A stretch of DNA of 27,856 nt from Brevibacillus sp. Its GTDB lineage: Bacteria > Bacillota > Bacilli > Brevibacillales > Brevibacillaceae. The position numbers and the translations under genes are program-made. The stretch spans positions 1 to 27,856 of the forward strand of contig JARDZO010000105.1 of assembly GCA_029240815.1 (NCBI GenBank), given 5' to 3'. Below are positions 1-8,088 of this stretch, piece by piece; position 1 is the stretch's first letter, and every line of letters starts with the position of its first letter. Below the pieces are notes generated by a model that ran no database searches, had not been told where the DNA came from, and saw only the letters and a program-made list of their open reading frames with translations.

Positions 1-915
1 CAGATTGCCTCCAAACCCGACCTGTTGCAATGCCTCATATCCGACAAAAGCACTGGCACCGAAACCAAGGAAGATCGTCATCAAATAAAAAGCACCGATG
101 ATCCAGGTCGCGGTGTAAATGGAATAACGCGTGGTAATTGCATCTTTTACGGTAAACAAACGAGAAATGATATGTGGCAATCCCGCCGTACCCAAAATGA
201 GCGCCAAGTGCAAGGAGATGGTTTCCAATGGTTCATTCAGATGATTGCCAGGCTGTAAAAATTGTTCTTTTAGCGGTGTGATCATGCTGACATGGAGGAA
301 CATCTCGGATGGATTCCAATGAAACCGGGAGAAAACGATCAGGCTGAGGACGAGCGTACCTGTCAGAAGCAAAATGGCCTTGATGATTTGTACCCAGGAG
401 GTGGCCACCATCCCCCCGAAAACAACATAGAACGTCATCAAAGTCCCGACAACCAGAACAGCTTTGGCGTAATCTACTCCTAATAAGTAATGGATGAGTG
501 CGCCCGCTCCGACCAACTGAGCCAGCATATAGAAAATCGTAATCAAGAGCGTCGTGACAGCTACTACTCCGCGCAGCCACAAGCTGCTGAATCGGACTGC
601 TATCGCATCAGCAAGCGTGTACCTACCCAGGTTGTGTAGCGGCTCCGCGATGATAAACAGAATGATCAAGTACGAGACAAAAAACCCGATGGCGTACACG
701 AACCCGTCAAACCCGTACATAGCAATCGTGCCTGCAATGCCGAGAAAAGAAGCCGCACTCATGTAGTCACCTGCAATAGCGATTCCATTTTGCAAGCCCG
801 TCAAGCGATTACCCGCCGCATAAAAGTCTCGGGTCGTTCCCGTTTGCTTTGCTGCCGAGTACGTAATGGCCATGGTCCCAATGATAACGGCTAGAAAAAA
901 GATGATGGTTGTCAC
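1..915 (-). CDS. Sodium:solute symporter, ActP-like (partial, 3' end outside window)
   Basis: N-terminal 305 codons of a solute:sodium symporter (SSS) family carrier; the C-terminal part lies beyond the left edge. The visible part is highly hydrophobic and contains the family-typical stretch IAIAGDYMSAASFLGIAG and a GGMVATSWVQ segment. It is a clear paralogue of the complete symporter just upstream, matching it through most of its visible length. The GTG start is chosen because GGGGAGGTGG lies 8 nt upstream; two nearer GTG codons fall inside that ribosome site. ActP-type members take up acetate or related short monocarboxylates with sodium or protons. Unlike its neighbour it has no DUF485 gene of its own, and a terminator separates it from the upstream operon, so it may be expressed by readthrough. 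Family is sure; the substrate is inferred. Confidence 0.9.
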   Translation of the reverse strand, partial: MTTIIFFLAVIIGTMAITYSAAKQTGTTRDFYAAGNRLTGLQNGIAIAGDYMSAASFLGIAGTIAMYGFDGFVYAIGFFVSYLIILFIIAEPLHNLGRYTLADAIAVRFSSLWLRGVVAVTTLLITIFYMLAQLVGAGALIHYLLGVDYAKAVLVVGTLMTFYVVFGGMVATSWVQIIKAILLLTGTLVLSLIVFSRFHWNPSEMFLHVSMITPLKEQFLQPGNHLNEPLETISLHLALILGTAGLPHIISRLFTVKDAITTRYSIYTATWIIGAFYLMTIFLGFGASAFVGYEALQQVGFGGNL

Positions 916-947
916 AAGCACCACCTCCCCACAGTTGGAATGCATGT

Positions 948-982
948 AAAAAAAGAAAAGAAGCCGGGGATGACCCCAGCCT
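948..982 (-). terminator. Rho-independent terminator between the two symporter genes
   Basis: On the minus strand a GC-rich stem (GGCTGGGG / CCCCGGCT, with two G-U pairs and a 4-nt loop) is followed by a T-rich run, TCTTTTCTTTTTTT. It lies just after the stop of the upstream symporter and about 30 nt before the start of the downstream one, so it should limit readthrough into the second copy. Confidence 0.8.
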
Positions 983-1015
983 CTCGATGGCACGAGTTTC
1001 CTATCTTACCTTTTT

Positions 1016-2542
1016 CTATGCGGAGTCTTGCATTCCTGTATTGGCCTTCACCAAAATTTCATCGTACTTGGCATCATTGCGGGAGCTTGATAGTAAGGTA
1101 CCAATCCAGGCGGCCAGGAAGCCTAACGGTATGGAGACGATACCTGGGTTTGGCAATGGGAAGAGTGCTTCTCCCACCAGAATCGCTTTGCCTGCTACGG
1201 GATTCCAAACGTTCGGACTCATAGCTACCAGTATCAGTGAGCTGAACAGCCCTACGAGCATCCCAGTAATGGCACCAGTAGTATTAAACCTTCTCCAGAA
1301 AATGGTGAACAGAATGACAGGCAAGTTGGCGCTTGCTGCTACCGCAAAAGCCAGAGAAACCAGAAACGCCACGTTCAACTTTTGTGCAAACAGAGCAAGA
1401 ATGATGGATACAATCGATACGCCGACCGATGCCCACTTGGCCATCTTCATCTGGTCCTTCTCCGTCGCTTTTCCGTGGCGGAGGACGTGACCGTAGAAGT
1501 CCTGGGCGAATGCAGAAGCTGCTGTGAGAACCAATCCTGCCACTACCGCGAGAATGGTGGCAAAAGCAACTGCCGAGACGAAAGCGAACAGGAAGTTGCC
1601 ACCGATGGATTGGGCTAGCAATGGTGCTCCCATGTTGCCGGCCGGGTCCATGTTCCCTGCCCCTACGAAAGCCGCAGCGCCGAAGCCGAGGAACACAGTC
1701 ATGACGTAGAAGATCCCGATGATCCATGTCGCGTAAACGACAGATTTACGTGCAGTTGCCGCATCCTTTACGGTAAAGAAACGAATGAGGATGTGCGGCA
1801 ATCCAGCTGTACCGAGCACCAAGGCGAGGTTCAACGATATCGTATCGAGACCGATCTTAAATTTGTTTCCTGGATTCAGAAATTGCTCTCCCAATGGTGT
1901 CGCCGTTTGCAGGTGTTCAAACATTTTCAACAGGCTGAAGTCGAACTTGGCAAAAACCATGACCGAAATCACAAAGGTACCTAACATCAACAAGACGGCT
2001 TTTACAATTTGCACCCAAGATGTCGCCGTCATGCCGCCAAACACAACGTACACGGTCATCAAGGCACCGACGATTAATACGGAGGTCGTATACTCGAGAC
2101 CCAGCAGCAGCTTGATCAAGGCACCAGCCCCTACCAGCTGTGCGATCATGTAGAAGATGGAAATCGCGATCGTGTTCAGAGCAGCCACACCGCGAATTTG
2201 TTTATTGTTAAAACGCGCAGCAATCATGTCCGCCATCGTATATTTACCGAGATTTCGCAATGGCTCTGCTACCAGATAAAGCACGACCAGGTAGGCTACC
2301 AAGAAACCGATGCTGTAGAAAAATCCATCGAAACCGCTCAGCGCGATCATTCCCGCGATTCCCAAAAAAGATGCCGCCGACATATAATCTCCTGCGATCG
2401 CAAGCCCGTTTTGCCAACCCGTCAAGCCGCCGCCAGCCGTGTAAAATTCACTGGTCGTGTTGGTTTTCTTAGAAGCGTAATACGTAATGACCAGGGTCAT
2501 CAGTACAATGGCTAAAAAGAGTAAAAATGCCGTAACGTTCAT
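1016..2542 (-). CDS. Cation/acetate-type sodium:solute symporter
   Basis: Complete 508-residue SSS-family carrier with the usual length and about 13 hydrophobic helices. Family-typical stretches include IAGDYMSAASFLGIAG near residue 50 and GGMTATSWVQIVKA near residue 170. Proteins of this subfamily (E. coli ActP; B. subtilis YwcA) are inner-membrane importers of acetate, and some also carry pyruvate or propionate. The start ATG overlaps the stop of the DUF485 gene (ATGA), indicating translational coupling; DUF485 (YjcH/YwcB) and this carrier are a known pair. A two-component system lies directly upstream on the same strand, and a cre box and direct repeats precede the DUF485 gene. That context fits inducible, glucose-repressed uptake of a C2-C3 acid. 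Substrate is inferred from family only. Confidence 0.9.
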   Translation of the reverse strand: MNVTAFLLFLAIVLMTLVITYYASKKTNTTSEFYTAGGGLTGWQNGLAIAGDYMSAASFLGIAGMIALSGFDGFFYSIGFLVAYLVVLYLVAEPLRNLGKYTMADMIAARFNNKQIRGVAALNTIAISIFYMIAQLVGAGALIKLLLGLEYTTSVLIVGALMTVYVVFGGMTATSWVQIVKAVLLMLGTFVISVMVFAKFDFSLLKMFEHLQTATPLGEQFLNPGNKFKIGLDTISLNLALVLGTAGLPHILIRFFTVKDAATARKSVVYATWIIGIFYVMTVFLGFGAAAFVGAGNMDPAGNMGAPLLAQSIGGNFLFAFVSAVAFATILAVVAGLVLTAASAFAQDFYGHVLRHGKATEKDQMKMAKWASVGVSIVSIILALFAQKLNVAFLVSLAFAVAASANLPVILFTIFWRRFNTTGAITGMLVGLFSSLILVAMSPNVWNPVAGKAILVGEALFPLPNPGIVSIPLGFLAAWIGTLLSSSRNDAKYDEILVKANTGMQDSA

Positions 2543-2889
2543 GAGTTCTTGCCCCCTGTCTCCTGCTTGATTTTCTCTACCAGCACGTCAAATTCTTTTG
2601 CACGTCTGGTGTACAGGATGCAAAGCCCCCACGTCATGATGAATTGCGCAAATGCGAAGACCCATGCCCACGAAATGGCTCCAAACGCTTTCGTATTCAA
2701 GACGGTAAAGTAGGAAGTCAGGATCGGGAGTGAAAAATAAAACACGAAGAAAAAGATTGATGAAGGCAGAATGAACGATTTCTTTCGTCTCAACAATTCT
2801 TGAAACGACTCAGACTTGATAATCGCTGAATAATGTGAGGCTGACTTATTTTGTTCCCCACTCTTCTGCGCTGAAACCGAGTTGCCCAT
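2539..2889 (-). CDS. DUF485 domain membrane protein, symporter partner
   Basis: A 116-residue protein with a polar N-terminal third, then two hydrophobic segments (around residues 40-62 and 70-92) separated by a short loop, and a charged C-terminus. This is the DUF485 (YjcH/YwcB) pattern, almost always encoded directly before an ActP-type symporter. Its molecular role is not established; it is presumed to assist the carrier as a small subunit. The start ATG has GAGGGGAG 6-7 nt upstream. It is the first gene of the transport operon, and its stop overlaps the symporter start. The N-terminal extension rich in Ser and Lys is somewhat longer than in the enteric homologues. Confidence 0.85.
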   Translation of the reverse strand: MGNSVSAQKSGEQNKSASHYSAIIKSESFQELLRRKKSFILPSSIFFFVFYFSLPILTSYFTVLNTKAFGAISWAWVFAFAQFIMTWGLCILYTRRAKEFDVLVEKIKQETGGKNS

Positions 2890-2914
2890 TGGAATCTCCC
2901 CTCTTCAAACAAAA

Positions 2915-2929
2915 TTGAAAGCGCTTCCT
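2915..2929. promoter_or_regulatory. cre box (CcpA operator) of the DUF485-symporter operon
   Basis: TTGAAAGCGCTTCCT matches the catabolite-responsive element consensus WTGNAANCGNWNNCW at every defined position. It begins 2 nt downstream of the likely -10 hexamer, so it covers the expected transcription start, where CcpA binding normally represses. Confidence 0.75.
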
Positions 2930-2931
2930 AT

Positions 2932-2937
2932 ATTGTA
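2932..2937 (-). promoter_or_regulatory. -10 element of the DUF485-symporter operon, with no -35
   Basis: TACAAT on the minus strand lies 43 nt before the DUF485 start. The hexamer 17 bp further upstream is CGCCAT, which does not resemble TTGACA. A good -10 without a -35 is typical of activator-dependent promoters, and direct repeats lie immediately upstream. Confidence 0.5.
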
Positions 2938-2967
2938 GAGAATGTGGCGCTTCCATGGCGTTTTTCT

Positions 2968-2995
2968 GCGCCAAATGTCGGGGATTGCGCGCCAA
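2968..2995 (-). promoter_or_regulatory. Two TTGGCGC direct repeats, 21-bp period: candidate response-regulator site
   Basis: On the minus strand TTGGCGC occurs at 2995-2989 and again at 2974-2968, exactly 21 bp apart (two helical turns). They lie at roughly -65 and -45 relative to the inferred start. LytTR-family regulators bind paired imperfect 9-bp direct repeats with about this period. The repeat sequence does not match the published AgrA-type consensus well, so assignment to the adjacent LytTR regulator rests on spacing and position. Confidence 0.45.
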
Positions 2996-3034
2996 CGGCA
3001 AACCAGTCATCGTCATTTGCAAAAAATGGAAGAC

Positions 3035-3766
3035 TTATTCCTCCAGCCTTCTCAGCAAATCTTTTGCAGACGTGCGGGAAACAGGAATTCGAATCCGGTT
3101 ATCACCTTTCAGACTCAGGTTGTACGCCCCGTTGAACCACGGAGTCAGCTCACTCACATATTGCAAATTGACCAGATAGCTCTTATGCGTGCGAAAAAAA
3201 TCGTACGCCTGTAGCTTCTCTGTCAGCTGTGTCAATGTCATTCGGGTCGTGTATGCATCGGTCTGCGTATGAATTTGCACGAAGCGCTCCTCACGAGCTG
3301 CGTACACAATCGTGGCAGGATCGATGACCACGAGTCGATTATTCTCCTCCACCAGCAGCTTGGTGCGTTTGGCTGGCGCTGCCTGTTCCGTTTTTGCCTT
3401 GGCCAATCGCTCACGTATGCGCTGCAGGGTTTCCTGTATTCGTTTCGGCTCATACGGCTTGAGCACATAGTCGACCGCGTATAGCTTGAAGGCATCCACC
3501 GCAAACTCCTCGTACGCCGTACAGAAGACGATGAGTGGCTGCTGCTTGCGGGAGGCCAGCATCCTCGCAGCCTGCGTACCCTCCAGCTCGGGCATTTTCA
3601 CATCGAGAAAAACGACATCCGGCTCGCTTTTCTCGACCAGCTCCAAAAGCTCTCTCCCGTTGGTAGCCGTGGCCAACAGCTCGATGTCATCCTCCTGCTG
3701 AAGCAAATAAATGAGCTCTTCACGCGCGAGCCGCTCATCTTCCGCGATCATGATTCGAATCGTCAT
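3035..3766 (-). CDS. LytTR-family response regulator
   Basis: A 243-residue response regulator. The N-terminal receiver domain (about 1-120) has the acidic pocket AEDE (8-11), phospho-acceptor Asp55 in VVFLDVKMPE, Thr83 and Lys103 (VLKP). After a Lys/Ala/Gln-rich linker, residues about 140-243 form a LytTR DNA-binding domain, with the typical FFRTHKSYLVNL stretch. The ATG is chosen because AAAGGAGGAG precedes it and it overlaps the kinase stop as TGATG; an upstream in-frame start would lie inside the kinase gene without a ribosome site. It forms an operon with the LytS-like kinase and precedes the DUF485-symporter operon, its most likely target. LytS/LytT-type pairs in Bacillus control uptake of pyruvate-like acids. 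The family is clear; the target is inferred. Confidence 0.93.
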   Translation of the reverse strand: MTIRIMIAEDERLAREELIYLLQQEDDIELLATATNGRELLELVEKSEPDVVFLDVKMPELEGTQAARMLASRKQQPLIVFCTAYEEFAVDAFKLYAVDYVLKPYEPKRIQETLQRIRERLAKAKTEQAAPAKRTKLLVEENNRLVVIDPATIVYAAREERFVQIHTQTDAYTTRMTLTQLTEKLQAYDFFRTHKSYLVNLQYVSELTPWFNGAYNLSLKGDNRIRIPVSRTSAKDLLRRLEE

Positions 3767-5517
3767 CAGGCACTCTCCTCCTTTTGAATCGGAATGGAAA
3801 AGGTGATCAAGCAACCACCCTCAGTCTTGTTCGCAAAAACGAGCTGAGCGTCCGGTCCTCGCAAACTGACCAACCGCTGATTGACGTTATGGACACCGAT
3901 TCCATTGCCCTCCTTGCTTCCTGTCGGCATCCTCCCCAAGACCTGAAGCAGATTGGGGGGCACCCCGCTGCCGTTGTCTTCCATGGTGAACCGAATGGCA
4001 CTTTCCTCTCTTTTTACGGTCAGGACAATTTCTCCCCCGGTCGGCATGTGCCGCAATCCGTGCTGAATGCTGTTTTCCACGAGTGGCTGCAAGGTACCAG
4101 GAGGAATCAATCCCTCCTCTACCCCTTCCCCAATGTCACACCTCACTGCAAATTGTTCTGAGAACCGTATTTTAATAATTTCGAGATAGGCGAGCAGATG
4201 ATCAAGCTCCTGACGTACAGGCACCAGCGGAGTGGACGTCAGCTTTAGAGTAAGCCGCATAAAATTGCCGAGCTGCACGGTCATATGTCGCGCCAAATGA
4301 GGATCGATCCGAATTAAGGTTACGATCGAGTTTAACGTATTAAACAGAAAATGAGGGTGAATCTGTGCTTGGAGCATGCGCAGCTCAGCATCCTTCATGA
4401 GCCCTTTCATTTTTTCTGTCAGCGTCAGCGTCAATTGATTGGAGATCAGGTTGCTCAGCCCTTTTGCCAATGCCTCCTGTACTTTACCGATATGCTGGGG
4501 CCTGCGGAAGTATAGCTTGATCAGGCCGACGACACTCCCACCTTCGCGGATCGGGACTAGAATAGCTGCCTGCAACACGCAGTTTTTTCGTGTGCATCCC
4601 AACACGTCTGGGCTTAACCCTTTTTCAATGGCTCCACTGAAAAGGGCACGCTTGTCGAGATCCCCGACGATGGCTTCTCCGGGCAAATGATGCTCTGCTC
4701 CAGCGCCTACGTGGGCTAGCAATTGCTCCCTATCTGTGACTGCGACCGCCGCTGCTTTCACTTCCCTTTGTAGCAATAAAGCGGCAGCTTGTGCGGTTTG
4801 AGGCGTAAGACCAAGCTTTAAATGAGGCAAGATCCGCTCTGCTATCGTAAATGCACGCTCCGCTTCCATCGCAGCAGATCGTTCTTGTTCTTGCAAGGCT
4901 ACCCGAATCATGGTCGTAAAGATGGCAATCGAGATGCTATTGGTCAAAACCATAGGGACGCCGATTAAATTGACGACGGTACGGACAAGATCTGGCGGAC
5001 CTGCCATGATCAACATGAGTGACATCTGGATGACAGGAGCAAACATGCCGATGAATAAGGCTTTCGAGGGAGAGATGACTCTCTCTTGGGAAAAAAAACG
5101 AGCGACATATCCTGCTAACAGGCCTGTCATCGGGACTGAAAGCCCCACAGGAACGGCGGCAAATCCACCCATACCGTAAATGTGGGCACCTGCGATAATT
5201 CCCGCTCCCAACCCCACCAGCGGTCCACCCAGTAACCCGCCAATGACAACTCCTACCAATGTAGAATTGGCGATGATATCGCTTGCGGAGAGCGGGAAGA
5301 TCCAAAAAGCTGGCAAGAAGTAATCTTCTTTTACAACGACACCGGCATAAGTACCTGCGATGCCAAAAAGTCCGAACATCAAGGAATAGGAAATGGATGT
5401 CCCCGCATGAATTTCCCTGTCCAACAGTTGGCGGAACAACGGAATTCGCGTGAGGATAAATGCAAGCGTTAACAAAATGCCCATTCTCTCGATAAGAAGT
5501 AGTGTGAGATTGTCCAC
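3766..5517 (-). CDS. LytS-type membrane sensor histidine kinase
   Basis: About 583 residues. Residues 1-200 contain a run of hydrophobic helices of the 5TMR-LYT sensor type (Gly-rich LVGVVIGGLLGGPLVGLGAG stretch). A GAF-like domain follows (about 220-350), then the HisKA_7TM/His_kinase region with HPHFLFNTLNS (phospho-accepting His near 387) and a HATPase_c domain with LVENSIQHG, EDNGSG and GNGIGVHN. This is the LytS/BtsS architecture, which senses extracellular small organic acids such as pyruvate. The GTG start at 5517 is preferred because GGAGG lies 5 nt upstream and the resulting N-terminus matches LytS proteins; an in-frame GTG at 5529 has no ribosome site. Two Cys residues in the GAF region (GCTRKNC) are an unusual pair worth noting. 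It is translationally coupled to the response regulator. Confidence 0.92.
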   Translation of the reverse strand: MDNLTLLLIERMGILLTLAFILTRIPLFRQLLDREIHAGTSISYSLMFGLFGIAGTYAGVVVKEDYFLPAFWIFPLSASDIIANSTLVGVVIGGLLGGPLVGLGAGIIAGAHIYGMGGFAAVPVGLSVPMTGLLAGYVARFFSQERVISPSKALFIGMFAPVIQMSLMLIMAGPPDLVRTVVNLIGVPMVLTNSISIAIFTTMIRVALQEQERSAAMEAERAFTIAERILPHLKLGLTPQTAQAAALLLQREVKAAAVAVTDREQLLAHVGAGAEHHLPGEAIVGDLDKRALFSGAIEKGLSPDVLGCTRKNCVLQAAILVPIREGGSVVGLIKLYFRRPQHIGKVQEALAKGLSNLISNQLTLTLTEKMKGLMKDAELRMLQAQIHPHFLFNTLNSIVTLIRIDPHLARHMTVQLGNFMRLTLKLTSTPLVPVRQELDHLLAYLEIIKIRFSEQFAVRCDIGEGVEEGLIPPGTLQPLVENSIQHGLRHMPTGGEIVLTVKREESAIRFTMEDNGSGVPPNLLQVLGRMPTGSKEGNGIGVHNVNQRLVSLRGPDAQLVFANKTEGGCLITFSIPIQKEESA

Positions 5518-5652
5518 CGCATCCTCCACGTCTGTTGAAATCTTCTATAAGTTCCGCTTTTTTGTCCGATTTCCCTGCTGGACAGACAATCAAACTGGGC
5601 GTCTTGCATACGCTGTGTGATGTGCAATGCTTCATGGGAAGGGTGAATAGAC

Positions 5653-7500
5653 ATGTGTGGAATCGTAGGGTGGATTGATTGGGAAAAAGACCTTTCCCAG
5701 GAGCGTCCGGTTTTGCAAGCAATGACGCACTGTTTGACGAAACGTGGACCCGATGCAGAAGGCTTCTGGGTCACTCCACGAGTTGCGTTCGGACATCGTC
5801 GATTGGTCGTCGTCGATCCGGCTGGCGGACAACAGCCCATGACGGCTTTCCAAAACGAATATGCGTGTACCATGATTTATAATGGTGAACTGTACAATAC
5901 GGAGGATTTGCGTGCGGAGCTTTTGGCTACTGGTCATACGTTTCAATCCCACTCCGATACGGAAGTACTGCTGCACACGTACCTCGAATGGGGAACGGAA
6001 TGCGTCAATCACCTCAACGGGATCTTCGCCTTCGCGATATGGGATGAACGAGCTTCGCGTCTGTTCGTTGCACGAGATCGGATGGGGGTAAAACCTTTAT
6101 TTTATGCACAACGGGGCAGTTCCTTTCTCTTTGCCTCCGAACTGAAATCCTTGCTCGCCCATCCCGATGTCAAGCCTGTGCTCTCACGCGAAGGACTGGC
6201 TGAGGTGTTTGCCATCAGCCCGGCTCGCACGCCCGGTCATGGCGTATTCCGTGATGTTCACGAAGTGCGCCCGGGCTACTCTCTCGTCGTCACCCGAGAT
6301 GGTGTCAAACAACAACGCTATTGGCAATTGGAAAGCCGTCCGCATACGGACAATGCAGAAGATACAGCCAAAAGAGTAAGGGAACTGGTAACAGACTCCA
6401 TCCATCGTCAGCTGGTGGCAGATGTCCCCGTCTCTACTCTGCTCTCAGGTGGATTGGACTCCAGTGTCATCACCGCAGTTGCTGCTCAATCCTTCAAAAA
6501 GGATGGGCGCGGGACCCTGCATACCTATTCAATCGATTATGTAGACAATACCCGCCACTTTCAAGCCAGCGCATTCCAGCCTAATGAGGATGCACCGTAT
6601 GTAAAACTCGTTTCTCAATATTTAGGGACTCAGCACCACAACATTGAGTTTGATACCGATGAGCTGATCGATGCGCTGAAAACAGCAACGCTCGCCCGCG
6701 ATTTACCCGGGATGGCTGATGTAGATGCATCGCTCTACCTCTTTTGTCGAGAAATCAAGAAAGAGACGACGGTAGTCCTCTCAGGTGAATGCGCGGACGA
6801 AGTGTTTGGCGGCTATCCCTGGTTCCATCGGGAGGAAATGCTGAATGCAGGTACATTCCCTTGGGCCAGAGCAACCAAGGAACGCGCGTCTTGGTTGGCA
6901 CCCGAACTAAAGGACTGGGTGAAGCCGGAAGAATACGTCGCAATGCGGTACAAAGAAACACTCGATGAAGTGCCTCGACTGCCTGGCGAGAACCCTTTTG
7001 AGGCGCGCCGTCGCGAGATGTTTTACCTCAACATTACGTGGTTCATGAATACCCTGTTGGATCGCAAGGACAGGATGAGTATGGCGGCAAGTCTCGAAGC
7101 TCGTGTTCCCTTTTGCGATCATCGCATCGTCGAGTACGTCTGGAACATCCCGTGGGAGTTGAAGACTTACGGCAATCGGGAAAAAGGCATCTTGCGAAAA
7201 GCGATGGAAGGTTACTTGCCTGATGAAGTCCTCTATCGAAAAAAAAGCCCGTACCCCAAAACGCACAATCCTTCTTACACGGAGGGTGTTCGTACGTGGC
7301 TATTGGATATCTTGAATGACCCCACTTCTCCATTGCTGCCTTTAATCGATGTCCCGACCATTCGACGTATTGCTGAATCGGATGCGCAGGCATCCAGCAT
7401 TCCGTTTTTCGGACAGCTGATGAGTACTCCACAACTGTTTGCCTTCTTGGGGCAGCTGGATTACTGGCTTAGGGAATACCACGTTTCGATCGAAGCATAA
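5653..7500 (+). CDS. asnB: Asparagine synthase (glutamine-hydrolysing), AsnO-like
   Basis: A 615-residue class II glutamine amidotransferase that makes asparagine from aspartate, glutamine and ATP in the cytoplasm. Cys2 after the initiator Met is the glutaminase nucleophile (MCGIVGW), with RGPD (31-34) and NGELYN (77-82) in the glutaminase domain. The synthetase domain has the PP-loop SGGLDSS (265-271) and the GECADEVFGGYPWF stretch. Length and sequence agree with B. subtilis AsnO (614 residues), the sporulation-associated paralogue, rather than AsnH. The start ATG has GGAAGGG upstream. It stands alone, divergent from the kinase and followed by a terminator. No T-box leader fits in the 135-bp upstream gap, so asparagine-tRNA control is not evident. 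Confidence 0.96.
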   Translation: MCGIVGWIDWEKDLSQERPVLQAMTHCLTKRGPDAEGFWVTPRVAFGHRRLVVVDPAGGQQPMTAFQNEYACTMIYNGELYNTEDLRAELLATGHTFQSHSDTEVLLHTYLEWGTECVNHLNGIFAFAIWDERASRLFVARDRMGVKPLFYAQRGSSFLFASELKSLLAHPDVKPVLSREGLAEVFAISPARTPGHGVFRDVHEVRPGYSLVVTRDGVKQQRYWQLESRPHTDNAEDTAKRVRELVTDSIHRQLVADVPVSTLLSGGLDSSVITAVAAQSFKKDGRGTLHTYSIDYVDNTRHFQASAFQPNEDAPYVKLVSQYLGTQHHNIEFDTDELIDALKTATLARDLPGMADVDASLYLFCREIKKETTVVLSGECADEVFGGYPWFHREEMLNAGTFPWARATKERASWLAPELKDWVKPEEYVAMRYKETLDEVPRLPGENPFEARRREMFYLNITWFMNTLLDRKDRMSMAASLEARVPFCDHRIVEYVWNIPWELKTYGNREKGILRKAMEGYLPDEVLYRKKSPYPKTHNPSYTEGVRTWLLDILNDPTSPLLPLIDVPTIRRIAESDAQASSIPFFGQLMSTPQLFAFLGQLDYWLREYHVSIEA

Positions 7501-7505
7501 ACGAG

Positions 7506-7550
7506 AAAAACTCCTCGACCCCAGTTACGGGGTTTTGAGGAGCTTTTTTC
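7506..7550. terminator. Bidirectional terminator shared by asnB and the convergent gene
   Basis: CTCCTC and CCCC arms pair with GGGG and GAGGAG around a short loop, with T6 on the plus-strand side and A5 (T5 on the minus strand) on the other. It can stop transcription from asnB and from the converging gene, whose stop codon (7525-7527) lies within the loop region. Confidence 0.85.
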
Positions 7551-8070
7551 TTCCATTGGACTTTGGTTTTGGTTTCGCTGCAGCCTTCGCTTTCGCCTTT
7601 GTGTTCGTTGCCACAGGTGGTCGGTATCGTCGGTCATATTCCTTGCCTGACCGTTTCATGATCGTATAAGGGGCCGTAGCGCCTACACGAATCAATCGAT
7701 AATCAACCCGAACTTTTTTGTTTGCTCCGCTTAATACCGCTGAAACTACCTTCTGATTGGGACGATTTAGTTTGAGCTGAAGCGATTGAACCACGGTGGG
7801 GAATTGTGGAGTTTCTCCGTATGGGATACAGAGCTTCCCTTTGACTAGACGGAGATTCAGATTGCGAATCATCGTCTCGCTTAGTTGCCTCCCCCAGTAA
7901 CGACGAAAGATGCGGGAAATTTTTCGCTTTGAGTTGTACCTCTCCGGCAGGGGTGTGAAATCTACATTGTTAATCGTATAGACAGGCTTCCCTCTAGGCG
8001 ATGTGGCGATCTGAGTCCAGACTAGTTCGGCAGCATGGATAAACTGTTTGAACATACGCAATTCATCCAA
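7525..8070 (-). CDS. Hypothetical basic protein, unrecognised family
   Basis: A 181-residue protein I do not recognise. It has no signal peptide or membrane helix. The N-terminal three quarters look globular (mixed alpha/beta, rich in Arg and hydrophobic residues; stretches such as YWGRQLSETMIRNLNLRL and KVRVDYRLIRVG). The last 35 residues are a low-complexity basic tail (repeats of KAKA, KPKPK, GRKK), as in proteins that bind nucleic acid or anionic wall polymers. The TTG start is chosen because GGAGGAGGTG lies 6 nt upstream; an in-frame ATG at 8088 would place that ribosome site inside the coding region. It lies downstream of the SLH gene on the same strand, behind a terminator and a strong inverted repeat. 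No function is proposed. Confidence 0.75.
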   Translation of the reverse strand: MDELRMFKQFIHAAELVWTQIATSPRGKPVYTINNVDFTPLPERYNSKRKISRIFRRYWGRQLSETMIRNLNLRLVKGKLCIPYGETPQFPTVVQSLQLKLNRPNQKVVSAVLSGANKKVRVDYRLIRVGATAPYTIMKRSGKEYDRRYRPPVATNTKAKAKAAAKPKPKSNGRKKLLKTP

Positions 8071-8088
8071 GGAATTCACCTCCTCCAT

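Noticed and set aside
2955..3179. Plus-strand frame beginning MAFFCAKC, resembling a small zinc-ribbon protein
   Set aside because: No ribosome site, only one Cys pair, and the second half is antisense to the response regulator's conserved C-terminus.
5530..5652. Possible T-box or other leader upstream of asparagine synthetase
   Set aside because: The gap is too short for a T-box and shows neither the T-box sequence nor a leader terminator. Weak sigma-A-like hexamers are present but not convincing enough to list.
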